Assembly (NCBI GenBank): GCA_024637315.1
Contig: JAGXFH010000060.1
Location: 1-64,000 of the forward strand
Source of the DNA: Brevirhabdus sp.
GTDB lineage: Bacteria > Pseudomonadota > Alphaproteobacteria > Rhodobacterales > Rhodobacteraceae
Length of the DNA: 64,000 bases
Direction of reading: 5' to 3'
The notes beneath the pieces were generated by a model. It made no database searches and had not been told where the DNA came from. It worked only from the letters and a program-made list of their open reading frames with translations. The position numbers and the translations under genes were made by a program. Positions within the stretch are counted from its first letter, which is position 1. Every line of letters starts with the position of its first letter. Below, one piece after another: positions 16,513 to 26,216 of the stretch.

Positions 16513-17724
16513 ATGACTGCTGCGCATTTCCTTGACAGCCGCTATTCTTGGCTGCGCCTTGGCATCACCCTGCTGATCGCCACTGTTGGGAATGTCGGCA
16601 TGTGGGCGATCATCGTGATCATGCCTGCGGTACAGGCCGAATTCGGCATTGATCGGGCCGGGGCCGCGTTTCCTTACACGATGACGATGGTCGGCTTCGC
16701 GCTGGGCAATTTCGTCATCGGCCGCGCCGTCGATCGCTTCGGCGTGACGGTGGCGTTGATTGGCGCGGCAGCAACCATCGCCGCGGGATATACGCTCGCC
16801 TCGTTCAGCCCCACCGTGCAAATGCTTGCCGCCCTGCAGCTTCTGATCGGCTTCGGCACTGCCGCCAGCTTCGGCCCACTCATTGCCGATATCTCGCACT
16901 GGTTCCAACGCAGCAGGGGCATCGCCGTCGCCATCGCCGCCAGCGGCAACTACCTTAGCGGGGCGATCTGGCCGATGCTCCTTGGCGGCCTCCTGGCTGA
17001 TACAAGCTGGCGCATGGTTTACGTCGCGCTCGCCGTGATCACGATCGTTACGATGATCCCGCTGTCGATGCTGCTGCGCCGCCGTGTCCCGGATCAGGCT
17101 GACCTGCCGACCACCACTGCCCGCATCATACCCCGCGCCATAAGTTTTACGCCCTCCCAGCTGCAATGGCTGCTGGCACTTGCTGGGGTCGGGTGCTGTG
17201 TCGCGATGTCGATGCCGCAGGTCCATATAGTGTCGTTTTGCGTCGATCTCGGCTATGGTCCGGCCGTCGGCGCCGAAATGTTGTCATTGATGCTGATGGG
17301 CGGCGTCGTTTCGCGGCTGATCTCGGGCTTGATCGCCGATCGCCTGGGCGGCGTCAAGACCCTGCTGATCGGCTCGGCGCTGCAATGCGTGGCACTGTTC
17401 CTGTACCTGCCATTCGACGGCATGGTCTCGCTCTATGTCGTCAGCCTTATCTTCGGCCTCAGCCAGGGCGGCATCGTCCCCAGCTATGCGTTGATCGTCC
17501 GCGAATACCTGCCCGCGAAGGAAGCCGGCGCAAGGGTCGGATTTGTTATCATGGCGACGATTGTCGGCATGGCACTGGGGGGCTGGATGTCGGGCTGGAT
17601 CTACGACATGACCGGCAGCTACCAGATGGCGTTCCTCAATGGCATTGGCTGGAATTTCCTCAATATCGGCATCATGTTGCTGATATTGATGAAAGGCCGC
17701 CGACGCCGCGCGGCAGTCGTCTAG
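16513..17724 (+). CDS. Major facilitator superfamily transporter
   Basis: A 403-residue inner-membrane transporter with about twelve hydrophobic helices in two halves joined near residue 200 (LLRRRVPDQADLPTT). The loop after helix 2 reads GRAVDRFGVTVALIG, the MFS signature, and SGLIADRLGGVKTLL repeats it in the second half. The pattern resembles the oxalate/formate antiporter-like branch often annotated as YbfB/YjiJ or OFA types, but the substrate is unknown. Its stop overlaps that of the convergent lytic transglycosylase gene. It is transcribed away from the divergent 61-residue gene, 112 bases upstream. Confidence 0.9.
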   Translation: MTAAHFLDSRYSWLRLGITLLIATVGNVGMWAIIVIMPAVQAEFGIDRAGAAFPYTMTMVGFALGNFVIGRAVDRFGVTVALIGAAATIAAGYTLASFSPTVQMLAALQLLIGFGTAASFGPLIADISHWFQRSRGIAVAIAASGNYLSGAIWPMLLGGLLADTSWRMVYVALAVITIVTMIPLSMLLRRRVPDQADLPTTTARIIPRAISFTPSQLQWLLALAGVGCCVAMSMPQVHIVSFCVDLGYGPAVGAEMLSLMLMGGVVSRLISGLIADRLGGVKTLLIGSALQCVALFLYLPFDGMVSLYVVSLIFGLSQGGIVPSYALIVREYLPAKEAGARVGFVIMATIVGMALGGWMSGWIYDMTGSYQMAFLNGIGWNFLNIGIMLLILMKGRRRRAAVV

Positions 17725-18188
17725 CGCAGCCCGGTCTCTTTCAGCAAACCCTTGCGCTTGGCCTCGTAGTAGTAGCCGCGCGCATACCAGCCCACCGCCG
17801 CATCGTGATCGCCATCGGCGACGATATAGGCGCCACGCAGATACTTCACCGCATATTTCAAGTTGGTTTCCGCATCCAGCAGAGTTCCTGGCGATCCGCG
17901 ATGCCCCATTGTCGCCGCTGTCTGGGGATGGATCTGCATCAGCCCGTAATAGGGTCCGTTGCGTGCCGCCGGATTGTAGCCGCTTTCACGCTGCACGACG
18001 CGGTGCACCAGCGACTGCGGCACGTCATGGACACCAGAATACTTGTTGATCAACCGCCGCACTTCCGGTGTCTCGCCGGGATAAAGGCCGTCGCGCTTGT
18101 TCTTTCTCTTGCGTTCGGGACCAACGGCGCATCCGGCCAATCCGCCCAAAAGCAGCGACAGTGCCGCCCGTCTGACAACCTCTTTCAT
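17721..18188 (-). CDS. Lytic transglycosylase SLT-domain lipoprotein
   Basis: A 155-residue peptidoglycan lytic transglycosylase. It has a lipoprotein signal with lipobox LAGC (Cys20), a basic linker, and an SLT domain from about residue 43. The catalytic Glu68 lies in VVQRESGYNP, followed by GLMQIHPQTAATMG, the family's hallmark, and NLKYAVKYLRGAY. It would be anchored in the outer or inner membrane facing the periplasm and cleave the glycan strand to 1,6-anhydro products. It is shorter than MltC/MltE-type enzymes but keeps the complete catalytic core. Located 30 bases after queG on the same strand. Confidence 0.92.
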   Translation of the reverse strand: MKEVVRRAALSLLLGGLAGCAVGPERKRKNKRDGLYPGETPEVRRLINKYSGVHDVPQSLVHRVVQRESGYNPAARNGPYYGLMQIHPQTAATMGHRGSPGTLLDAETNLKYAVKYLRGAYIVADGDHDAAVGWYARGYYYEAKRKGLLKETGLR

Positions 18189-18218
18189 GCCTGCTCGCTT
18201 TCTGCCCCCAGCCTGTTT

Positions 18219-19268
18219 CTACGCCGCGTTCCGCAACCGGGCAACCGCCCAACGCGCCGCCTCGGCCACGACCGGATCGGGATCGCCACACAGATCCTGT
18301 GCCACCTGGCGCAACGCGCCTGACCCGGAATTCCCAATCGCGTAAAGCACGTTCCGCACGAACCGGTTGCGGCCAATCCGCTTTACCGGCGAGCCGGAGA
18401 ATCTCGTCCGGAACGCCGCATCATCCAAACCTGCAAGATCCGACAGCTTCGGCGCCGCAAGTTCGCCACCGCCGGCATAGCGCAATTCCCGCGCCGCGAC
18501 CGCGAACTTGTTCCACGGGCAGATCGCCAGGCAGTCGTCGCAACCGAAAATCCGGTTGCCCATCTTTTCGCGCAGCCCGATATCGACCGGGCCGTGATGC
18601 TCGATGGTCAGGTAGGAAATGCAGCGACGTGCATCCAGTTGGAACGGTGCCGGAAATGCATCCGTCGGGCAGATATCGAGGCATGCCCGGCACGATCCGC
18701 ATTTCTCGACCGCCGGCGGATCGACCGGCAGTTCGATCGTGGTGAAGATCGCGCCCAGAAAGAACCAGTTGCCCAGTTCCCGGCTCAGCAGGTTGGTATG
18801 CTTGCCCTGCCAACCCAGCCCCGCCGCCGCCGCCAGTGGCTTTTCCATCACCGGCGCAGTATCGACAAACACCTTGATCTCGCCTCCCGCCTGATCCAGC
18901 AGCCAGCGCCCGACCCGCTTCAGCCGTTTCTTGACGATGTCATGATAATCCCGCCCCTGCGCGTAGACCGAGATCGCGCCACGCTCGCGCTCCTGCAATA
19001 TTTCCAGCGGATCATGGTCGGGCGTATAGGTCTCGGCCAACATCACAACCGAACGCGCCTCGGGCCAAAGCTCCGTCGGATCGCCGCGCCATTGCATCCG
19101 CTCGGCCATCCAGCCCATCTGCCCATGCCGGCCCGCTTCAACGAAAGCCGCAAGACGCCCTGCTGCCTCGGGTATCGCGCCGGGCCGGGTTATGCCGACA
19201 CGCGAAAACCCCTCGGCCAAGGCCTGCGCCACCAGCCGCTCTTTCAGCTCAGCCGACACCACAACCAC
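18219..19268 (-). CDS. queG: Epoxyqueuosine reductase
   Basis: A 349-residue cobalamin- and iron-sulfur-dependent enzyme performing the last step of queuosine synthesis on tRNA. Two ferredoxin-type clusters are visible: [16 protein letters not shown] and [13 protein letters not shown]. The N-terminal DUF1730-type domain contains [20 protein letters not shown] and the [19 protein letters not shown] stretch that binds substrate. A HEAT-like C-terminus ([16 protein letters not shown]) matches full-length QueG. Start is GTG at 19268; GTG codons at 19262 and 19259 are alternatives since no ribosome binding site is decisive. A GST gene lies 66 bases upstream. Confidence 0.94.
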   Translation of the reverse strand: MVVVSAELKERLVAQALAEGFSRVGITRPGAIPEAAGRLAAFVEAGRHGQMGWMAERMQWRGDPTELWPEARSVVMLAETYTPDHDPLEILQERERGAISVYAQGRDYHDIVKKRLKRVGRWLLDQAGGEIKVFVDTAPVMEKPLAAAAGLGWQGKHTNLLSRELGNWFFLGAIFTTIELPVDPPAVEKCGSCRACLDICPTDAFPAPFQLDARRCISYLTIEHHGPVDIGLREKMGNRIFGCDDCLAICPWNKFAVAARELRYAGGGELAAPKLSDLAGLDDAAFRTRFSGSPVKRIGRNRFVRNVLYAIGNSGSGALRQVAQDLCGDPDPVVAEAARWAVARLRNAA

Positions 19269-19334
19269 CCACTTCTGTTGGAAAGTATCCTCGGGGATCC
19301 GGGGGAAGCTGGCCTCCGGCTCTGCCCGCGAAGC

Positions 19335-20000
19335 TCAAAAATCCAGATCCGAATAATGCGCTGGCGGCCGGAAACCGGACACCTGATCAGCCAGAATGGA
19401 CCGGAAGGCCGGCCGCGACTTGATCTTCGCATACCAGTCCTTGACGTTGGCATTCCGGTGCCAATCGACATCGCTGATGTAATCCAGCGACGACAGATGC
19501 GCCGCGCCTGCGAAATCCGCAAGCGTCATCACGTCACCCGCCAGCCAGCGCCGCTGATCCAGAAGCCATCCCATGTAATCGAGGTGATACTTGATCGCTT
19601 TCGCCCCGGCTTTCACATTCTTCGAGTCCGGATAGCCCTGCCCCATCACCTTCTTGTTGACCCGCTCGTAGAGCAGCTTCGACGTGACTTCCTGATGGAA
19701 CTTGTCGTCGAACCAGCTGACGATCCTTCGCACTTCGTAACGCGCCTCGGGGTTTCGCGGCATCAGCGGGGGTTCGGGGTGTCGCTCTTCGATATATTCG
19801 CAGATTGCCGCGCTTTCGGCCATCATTCGCCCGTCCATCTTCAGCACCGGCACCTTGCCGGCCGGATTGCGACGCATGAAATCCGGATCCTGTTCCCAGT
19901 ATCTCTCCTCAACCAGCTCCACCTCCAACTTTTTCTCGGCCAGCGACAGGCGCACCTTGCGACAAAATGGGGACAACGGAACGTGGAACAATCGGATCAT
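19335..20000 (-). CDS. Glutathione S-transferase family protein
   Basis: A 221-residue GST-like protein. The thioredoxin-fold N-terminal domain begins MIRLFHVPLSPFCRKVRLSL with a Cys near the active-site position, then NPAGKVPVLKMDG (cis-Pro glutathione-binding loop) and ESAAICEYIEE, the conserved Glu-Ser that binds the gamma-glutamyl part. The all-helical C-terminal domain includes WLAGDVMTLADFAGAAHLSSL. Substrates are unknown. The frame stays open upstream to a TTG at 20033; the ATG at 20000 is preferred because family members begin at the first beta strand. Its neighbours are queG and mtgA on the same strand. Confidence 0.9.
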   Translation of the reverse strand: MIRLFHVPLSPFCRKVRLSLAEKKLEVELVEERYWEQDPDFMRRNPAGKVPVLKMDGRMMAESAAICEYIEERHPEPPLMPRNPEARYEVRRIVSWFDDKFHQEVTSKLLYERVNKKVMGQGYPDSKNVKAGAKAIKYHLDYMGWLLDQRRWLAGDVMTLADFAGAAHLSSLDYISDVDWHRNANVKDWYAKIKSRPAFRSILADQVSGFRPPAHYSDLDF

Positions 20001-20054
20001 CGGAAAATCAGCTTTCGTGGGTTTCACCCTCAATGCCGCGTCGCACCGGCAATT

Positions 20055-20816
20055 TCAACTCTCGAAACAGGCCGCCCGCCCGTCGGCAAGAATGGTCGCA
20101 GCGCCATCGGCAATCGCGGCGGCTCGCCGCTGCACAAAGGCGGACGGCTGCACGGCCGACCGCCTTTTCGGGCTCGGCAGCACAGCCGCCAGCCTTGCAG
20201 CCTGCATCGTCGACAACTCGCCCGGCCCGACGCGAAAATAGGTCCGCGCCGCGGCCTCCACTCCGAACACGCCCTCGCCGAACTCCGCGACGTTCAGATA
20301 GACCTCGAGGATCCGCCGCTTCGACCAGATCAACTCTACCACCGGGGTCATCACCGCCTCCAGCGCCTTGCGGCTCCAGGTCCTGCTCTGCCACAGATAC
20401 GCATTCTTCACCACCTGTTGAGAGATCGTGGACGCGCCACGCCCCGACCCATCCTCCAGGGCGTCCCGGATCGCCGCCATATCAAACCCCCAGTGCAGAC
20501 AGTAATTCGCATCCTCGCCCGCCACGACCGACCGCACCATTGCCGGGGCGATCTCTTCGATATCCACCCAGATGTGATCGACCTCGCCAAGCCGCCGCGC
20601 CTCGGCAGACATGTAGGGGGTCAGCGGAGGATTGAAGACGGCGTAGAACAATACCGCCAGAAACAGCAGCGCCACCGCTGCGAGGACGCCGCGGTACAGC
20701 CAGGTCAGCGCGCGCCGCGCCGGACGGATGCGGGCCTTTGGTCGCGTGGATTTCCCACCGCTTTTCCGGCTTGCCGGTTTCTTGTTTCTTGCCTGTGCCA
20801 CGGCGGTAGTAGCCAT
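20055..20816 (-). CDS. mtgA: Monofunctional biosynthetic peptidoglycan transglycosylase
   Basis: A 253-residue glycosyltransferase family 51 enzyme polymerising lipid II into glycan strands. After a basic N-terminal tail comes one membrane helix (about residues 38-60) and then the periplasmic GT51 domain with the catalytic segment VAGEDANYCLHWGFD (family EDxxFxxHxG), GASTISQQVVKNAYL and RRILEVYLNVAEFGEGVFG. No transpeptidase domain follows, so it is monofunctional. ATG 20816 is chosen over an in-frame TTG at 20849. It lies between the GST and Hint-domain genes on the same strand. Confidence 0.95.
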   Translation of the reverse strand: MATTAVAQARNKKPASRKSGGKSTRPKARIRPARRALTWLYRGVLAAVALLFLAVLFYAVFNPPLTPYMSAEARRLGEVDHIWVDIEEIAPAMVRSVVAGEDANYCLHWGFDMAAIRDALEDGSGRGASTISQQVVKNAYLWQSRTWSRKALEAVMTPVVELIWSKRRILEVYLNVAEFGEGVFGVEAAARTYFRVGPGELSTMQAARLAAVLPSPKRRSAVQPSAFVQRRAAAIADGAATILADGRAACFES

Positions 20817-20864
20817 GCCAGAGGGCAGCCGGTCAAGGCCCCCTGTCAAACGGGTCGTGAAACA

Positions 20865-21548
20865 TCAGGCCGCGCGCAGTTGCGCAGCGTCGTCATAGGT
20901 CACGGCCTTGCGTGCCGTGTTGAGAAAGCTGCAGGTCTTGCCGTCAAAAAGTTCCGGAAACAAAGCCCTCAATTCACGCCGCAACGCAGCATCGCCTTCC
21001 AGAACCTGGGCGCCAGGAAAGAAACTTTCGGTCGCCGCACCGTCCGAGAAAATCACTTCGTGCTGATCGAACAATATGTGGAAATACTGCACCTCTGCCA
21101 CCTGATCGATGATGATCCGGTCGCCATCGACCAGATGGATTGCCGGAACCAGCACTTCGGCCAGGCCCATATCGGCAGCCGCCTGCCAACCACGCATCAG
21201 AATCCTGTGCCGTGGCGAAACCACAAGATCGCGCACATTGCCGATCGCGTCTGCCTTGAACCGGATCGGCGCAAACTCTCCGGATCCCGCAACCGTATTG
21301 CGGCCGATCCAGATAATCGGCTTCAGTCCGCTGTCCATCGTCTGAACCACGTCGCCGACTTGAAGATTCTCAACCTCAACCTCGCCGCGCACGGTGGCGA
21401 TCCGGGTTCCTGCCGCAAAACAATGCGGCGCGGCCCCAGACTCCGGCCGACGAAACACGGACAGACCTAGCATATCAGGTGATGGGCTGGCCGGGTAGGT
21501 CCGGAAAAGCTGGTTGGAGGCTGTCGTTATCATTACGTTTTGAACCAT
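20865..21548 (-). CDS. Hint-domain protein
   Basis: A 227-residue protein dominated by a Hedgehog/intein (Hint) fold. The block CFAAGTRIATVRGEVEVENL followed by VGDVVQTMD is the N-terminal splicing-domain motif with its nucleophilic Cys43, and LVVSPRHRILMRG carries the conserved His. In Rhodobacteraceae such domains occur alone or attached to calcium-binding adhesin-like proteins; the role of the free-standing ones is unknown, possibly autoproteolysis. No N-extein-like partner is visible; only about 42 residues precede the Cys. Start ATG 21548 lacks a clear ribosome binding site; ATG 21533 is an alternative. The upstream 130 bases are AT-rich and contain the gltB terminator. Confidence 0.88.
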   Translation of the reverse strand: MVQNVMITTASNQLFRTYPASPSPDMLGLSVFRRPESGAAPHCFAAGTRIATVRGEVEVENLQVGDVVQTMDSGLKPIIWIGRNTVAGSGEFAPIRFKADAIGNVRDLVVSPRHRILMRGWQAAADMGLAEVLVPAIHLVDGDRIIIDQVAEVQYFHILFDQHEVIFSDGAATESFFPGAQVLEGDAALRRELRALFPELFDGKTCSFLNTARKAVTYDDAAQLRAA

Positions 21549-21628
21549 TACTGTTAATCATTAAAATCTAACGGGGAAAAATGACTAAAAGTTTCCCATA
21601 ACGAGCAGTTTTGACGAAGATACTGAAA

Positions 21629-21655
21629 GGAACCCGCCAAATTGAGGCGGATTCC
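21629..21655 (-). terminator. Intrinsic terminator downstream of gltB
   Basis: On the minus strand GGAATCCGCC - TCAATTT - GGCGGGTTCC forms a 10-bp stem with one G-U pair, followed by TTTCAGT. It begins 25 bases past the gltB stop and would end the gltD-GFA-gltB transcript before the Hint gene. The T tract is short, so efficiency is uncertain. Confidence 0.6.
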
Positions 21656-21680
21656 CGATCAACTTTTAATTGAATGGACG

Positions 21681-24600
21681 TCACTCTGCCGGCATCGCTC
21701 CGGCTTCCTTGGTCAGGGGGTGGCTCAGACGACTCAACATCTCCTTGGGACAAACCTGCAGGAAGTAGCGTTTCTCGACATCCCAGTTGCTCAGGATGTC
21801 ACGGGCCTTCAGACTGTCGGTCTCGGCGGCATGACGCTCGATCAGACCTTTCACCTCGGATTCCCAGTGCGGAACGGTAACCGGGCTGGTCACCAGGCTT
21901 TCAAGGTTGATATAATCAACAACAATCCCCTTTGGATCATGAATATAAGCCATGCCGCCGGTCATGCCGGCGCCAAAATTCGCGCCCACCGGACCCAGAA
22001 TCACGGCAACACCGCCCGTCATGTATTCGCACCCATTGGTCCCACAGCCCTCGATCACCACCCTGGCTCCGGAATTGCGCACCGCGAAACGCTCGCCTGC
22101 CCGACCGGCAGCAAACAGATACCCGTCCGTCGCCCCGTAAAGGACCGTATTTCCTATGATTGTATTCTCGCTCGCGACCAGCGGCGAATGCATCGGCGGA
22201 CGAACCACAATTGTGCCACCAGACAGCCCCTTTCCGACATAGTCGTTGGCATCGCCGGACACTTCCAGCTTCAGGCCAGGCGCCAGGAACGCGCCCAGGC
22301 TTTGGCCTGCCGACCCGGTCAGTTTTACCGTCAGATGATCCGGTTGCAGGTTGTTCCGCATTCCGAATTTCTGCACCAGATGACTGGAGGTGCGGGTGCC
22401 GATGGTCCGGTGCGTATTCCGCACGGCATAAGACAACTGCATCTTCTCGCCATCCTGCAGAAACCGAGCCGCGTCGGCGACGATCTCTGCATCCAGCGTA
22501 TCAGGAACGGCGTTGCGCGGCTTTGTACGATCGTAAACGATCCGGTCCGCGCCATCGACGGTGATCAAGAGCGGGTTGAGGTCAAGATCATCCAGATGCG
22601 CAGAGCCCCTGCTGACCTGGGTAAGCAGATCTGCCCGGCCGATCACCTCATCGAGCGACCGCGCACCGATAGAGGCAAGGATCTCGCGCACTTCCTGCGC
22701 GTAAAACGTGATCAGATTCACCACCTTCTCGGCTGACCCGGTGAATTTCGCGCGCAGCTTCGGATCCTGCGTGCAGACCCCGACCGGGCAGGTATTCGAC
22801 TGGCACTGCCGGACCATGATACAGCCCATCGCGATCAGCGCGGCGGTGCCGATCCCGTATTCTTCGGCCCCCATCATCGCCGCCATGACAATGTCGCGCC
22901 CTGTGCGCAGGCCGCCATCGGTGCGCAGCGTGATCCGTTCGCGCAGGTTATTCATCGCCAGAACCTGATGCGCCTCGGTCAGCCCCATCTCCCACGGCAG
23001 ACCGGCATACTTGATGCTGGTCGCCGGGCTCGCCCCGGTACCACCATTGTGGCCAGAGATCAAAATGACGTCTGCCTTGGCCTTTGCTACGCCCGCCGCG
23101 ATCGTTCCAACACCGGATGCGGCGACCAGCTTGACCGTCACCTTCGCCCGAGGATTGATCTGTTTGAGGTCGTAGATCAGCTGCGCCAGATCCTCGATAC
23201 TGTAGATATCATGATGCGGCGGTGGCGAAATCAGCATCACTCCAGGCGTCGAATGCCTAAGGCGAGCGATCAACTCGGTCACCTTCATTCCCGGCAACTG
23301 TCCGCCCTCGCCGGGCTTCGCCCCCTGCGCGACCTTGATCTCAAGCTCTTCGCAGTTGTTCAGATATTCGGCGGTCACACCGAACCGGCCCGAGGCCACC
23401 TGCTTGATCTTCGCGCTCGGATTGTCGCCGTTCGCTTCCGGCTGGAAATGCGCCGGATCCTCGCCGCCTTCGCCGCTGTCGGATTTCGCACCTATCCGGT
23501 TCATCGCCACGTTCAGCGTCTTGTGCGCTTCTGGGCTTAACGCACCCAGCGACATTCCCGGCGTCACGAACCGTTTGCGGATCGAAGTGATGCTTTCGAC
23601 CTCCTCGATCGCGATCGGCACGCCGATCGGCTTTATGTCGAGCAGATCGCGCAGATGCGTCGGCGGGTTGCTTCGCATCTTCGCCGAATACTGCTTCCAC
23701 ATCTCAAACGACGCCCGGTCGCAAGCCGATTGCAGCATGTGCATCGACTGCGCCTCCCAGGCATGCGTCTCGCCCTTCGACCGCGCCTTGTAGAACCCGC
23801 CGATCGGCAGCACATCGGTTCCCGAACTCCACCCTCGCGCGTGAACCTCGACCGCCTTGCGCTGGATGCCGGACACGCCGATGCCGGAAATCCGGCTGTG
23901 CATGCCAGGAAAATACTCGGCCACCATCGCACGGCTCAGCCCTACTGCCTCGAAGTTCAGACCACCGCGATAGCTGGAAATCACCGAGATCCCCATCTTG
24001 GCCATGATCTTCAGCAGCCCTGCGTCAATCGCATCCCGATAGCGCCGCGTCGCGTCCAACAATTTGCCCTCGATCAAGCCGCGCTCGACCCGGTCATTGA
24101 TCGTGTCCTGCGCCAGATAGGCATTCACCGTTGTCGCCCCTGCGCCGATCAGAACCGCGAAATAATGCGTATCAATACATTCCGCCGAGCGTACGTTCAG
24201 CGAACAGAAGGTCCGCAGGCCCTTGCGCGTCAGCCAGCTGTGTACAGCACTCGTCGCCAGAATCATCGGAATCGCGACCTTGTCGACCGACTGATGCTCA
24301 TCCGTCAGCACCAGATGTCCGGCCCCAGAGCGCACCGCATCCTCGGCTTCCGCCCGGATCCGCTCCAGTGCCCGGGCCAGCGCGTCGGCGCCGTCATCAG
24401 TGAAGGTGCAGTCGATGAAGGCGACGTTCTGGTCGAACTGCCGCACCATCTCGTCGAACTCTGCATTGGCGATGAACGGGCTTTCCAGCACCAGTATTTC
24501 GGTCTGGCTCGAATCCTCATCAAGCACGTTCTTCAAGTTGCCGAACCGCGTCTTCAGGCTCATCACCCGCGCCTCGCGCAGACTGTCGATCGGCGGATTC

Positions 24601-26216
24601 GTCACTTGGGAAAAGTTCTGCCGGAAGAAATGCGACAACGGTCTGTACTGCATCGACAGCACCGCCGCTGGTGTGTCATCACCCATCGAGGCCAAGGCCT
24701 CTTTGCCGTCCTCGGCCATCGGGGCCAGGATCTGCTCGAGCTCTTCCAGAGTATAACCGGCCGCAATCTGCCGCTTACGCAGCTCCGCCCCCCTGAACAG
24801 CTCTTTTTCCGGCACATCCCGCAACAGGTCGTTCAGCGCCACGACCTTTTCGATCCACTCCGCATAGGGTTGTCCCGCCGACAGCCGGTCCTTCAGCTCT
24901 CGGTCGTGATAGAGTTGGCCGCCTTGCATATCGACCGCGATCATCTGCCCCGGCCCGAGCGCACCTTTCTCGACGATATTCGCTTCGGGGACCGGCACCA
25001 TTCCGGCCTCGGAGCCGGCAATCAACAGCCCATCCGCCGTCACCACATAGCGCATCGGCCGCAAACCATTTCGGTCCAGGCCACCGCACACCCAGCGGCC
25101 GTCGGTCATCGCCAGCGCGGCAGGCCCGTCCCACGGCTCCATTACCGCGTTGCAATAGGAATACATGTCCTGCCAGGCCTTCGGCATCGGGGTGGCCGAT
25201 TTCGACCATGCCTCGGGCACCAGCATCGTCTTGGCCATCGGCGCGGACCGTCCCGCCCGCACCAGAACCTCGAAAACAGCGTCCAATGCGCCGGAATCGC
25301 TGGTTCCTTTCGGTACGATCGGCTTGATGTCTTCGGCCATCTCGCCGAATGCCCCCGACGCCATCCGGATCTCGTGGCTGCGCAGCCAGTTCAGGTTGCC
25401 TTTCAGCGTGTTGATCTCGCCGTTATGGGCCAGCATCCTGAACGGCTGTGCCAGCCACCACTGAGGGAAGGTGTTGGTGGAATAGCGCTGATGATAGATC
25501 GCGAAGGCGCTTTCGAACCGGCTGTCCTTCAGGTCGGTGTAGAACTCGGCCACATCCTGCGCCAGCATCATGCCCTTGTAGATCACCGACCTGCAGGAGA
25601 GCGAACAGATGTAGAACCCGGCGATCTGTGCCACGGCAACCGCCTTCTCGATGCGCCGCCGGATCACGTAAAGTTCGCGCTCGAAATCTTCTTCCGCGAT
25701 GCCCTTGGCATTCGATATCAGGATCTGCTCGATCTCGGGTCGGGTCGCATTCGCCTTTTCGCCCAGACAAGCCGTGTTCACCGGCACATGCCGCCAGCCA
25801 TAGATGTAATGCCCCATGCGCAGAACTTCGGTTTCGACGATCGTCCGGCAGGTTTCCTGCGCGCCGAAATCGGTTCGCGGCAGGAATACCTGGCCAACCG
25901 CCATCAGCTCTTTCGGTCGCGGCTCGTGGCCGGTGCGTTCGACCTGATCGTAAAAGAATGGCACCGGGATCTGCACATGGATGCCCGCCCCGTCGCCGGT
26001 CTTGCCGTCGGCGTCGACAGCGCCGCGATGCCAGACGGCTTTCAGCGCGTCGATTCCGTTCTCGACCACCTTGCGGCTTTTCTTGCCGTCGATGGAAACG
26101 ACCAGTCCGACGCCGCAGGAAGAATGTTCGGAGTCTGCGGAATAGAGACTGTTTTCAGTCATCCAGCGGCGTTTTTCTTCCTCCGCTGCGGCCCAGGCGT
26201 GATCATAGGTCGTCAT
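21681..26216 (-). CDS. gltB: Glutamate synthase (NADPH) large subunit
   Basis: A 1511-residue multidomain enzyme forming two glutamates from glutamine and 2-oxoglutarate. The class II glutamine amidotransferase domain starts at Cys34 in SSCGVGL after a 33-residue propeptide; the central and FMN-binding synthase domains include GEGGEDPAHF, ISGHNGGTGASPATSIKYAG and the Cys cluster near MVRQCQSNTCPVGVCTQDP for the 3Fe-4S centre; the C-terminal beta-helix (GXXG) domain contains GKGLSGGTIVVRPP and GGVAVILGPVGANFGAGMTGG. Full length for the family. Its start overlaps the stop of the GFA gene (ATGA), which separates it from gltD. Confidence 0.97.
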   Translation of the reverse strand: MTTYDHAWAAAEEEKRRWMTENSLYSADSEHSSCGVGLVVSIDGKKSRKVVENGIDALKAVWHRGAVDADGKTGDGAGIHVQIPVPFFYDQVERTGHEPRPKELMAVGQVFLPRTDFGAQETCRTIVETEVLRMGHYIYGWRHVPVNTACLGEKANATRPEIEQILISNAKGIAEEDFERELYVIRRRIEKAVAVAQIAGFYICSLSCRSVIYKGMMLAQDVAEFYTDLKDSRFESAFAIYHQRYSTNTFPQWWLAQPFRMLAHNGEINTLKGNLNWLRSHEIRMASGAFGEMAEDIKPIVPKGTSDSGALDAVFEVLVRAGRSAPMAKTMLVPEAWSKSATPMPKAWQDMYSYCNAVMEPWDGPAALAMTDGRWVCGGLDRNGLRPMRYVVTADGLLIAGSEAGMVPVPEANIVEKGALGPGQMIAVDMQGGQLYHDRELKDRLSAGQPYAEWIEKVVALNDLLRDVPEKELFRGAELRKRQIAAGYTLEELEQILAPMAEDGKEALASMGDDTPAAVLSMQYRPLSHFFRQNFSQVTNPPIDSLREARVMSLKTRFGNLKNVLDEDSSQTEILVLESPFIANAEFDEMVRQFDQNVAFIDCTFTDDGADALARALERIRAEAEDAVRSGAGHLVLTDEHQSVDKVAIPMILATSAVHSWLTRKGLRTFCSLNVRSAECIDTHYFAVLIGAGATTVNAYLAQDTINDRVERGLIEGKLLDATRRYRDAIDAGLLKIMAKMGISVISSYRGGLNFEAVGLSRAMVAEYFPGMHSRISGIGVSGIQRKAVEVHARGWSSGTDVLPIGGFYKARSKGETHAWEAQSMHMLQSACDRASFEMWKQYSAKMRSNPPTHLRDLLDIKPIGVPIAIEEVESITSIRKRFVTPGMSLGALSPEAHKTLNVAMNRIGAKSDSGEGGEDPAHFQPEANGDNPSAKIKQVASGRFGVTAEYLNNCEELEIKVAQGAKPGEGGQLPGMKVTELIARLRHSTPGVMLISPPPHHDIYSIEDLAQLIYDLKQINPRAKVTVKLVAASGVGTIAAGVAKAKADVILISGHNGGTGASPATSIKYAGLPWEMGLTEAHQVLAMNNLRERITLRTDGGLRTGRDIVMAAMMGAEEYGIGTAALIAMGCIMVRQCQSNTCPVGVCTQDPKLRAKFTGSAEKVVNLITFYAQEVREILASIGARSLDEVIGRADLLTQVSRGSAHLDDLDLNPLLITVDGADRIVYDRTKPRNAVPDTLDAEIVADAARFLQDGEKMQLSYAVRNTHRTIGTRTSSHLVQKFGMRNNLQPDHLTVKLTGSAGQSLGAFLAPGLKLEVSGDANDYVGKGLSGGTIVVRPPMHSPLVASENTIIGNTVLYGATDGYLFAAGRAGERFAVRNSGARVVIEGCGTNGCEYMTGGVAVILGPVGANFGAGMTGGMAYIHDPKGIVVDYINLESLVTSPVTVPHWESEVKGLIERHAAETDSLKARDILSNWDVEKRYFLQVCPKEMLSRLSHPLTKEAGAMPAE

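Noticed and set aside
18594-21470. Very long open frame (958 codons) on the plus strand, and similar ones at 200-1756, 23655-26321, 25448-28252 and 47293-49989 (minus)
   Set aside because: Each lies antisense to well-identified genes (queG/GST/mtgA/Hint, amn, gltB, gltB/gltD, dnaK/dnaJ). High GC at third codon positions suppresses stop codons in one antisense frame; none has a recognisable domain or ribosome binding site.
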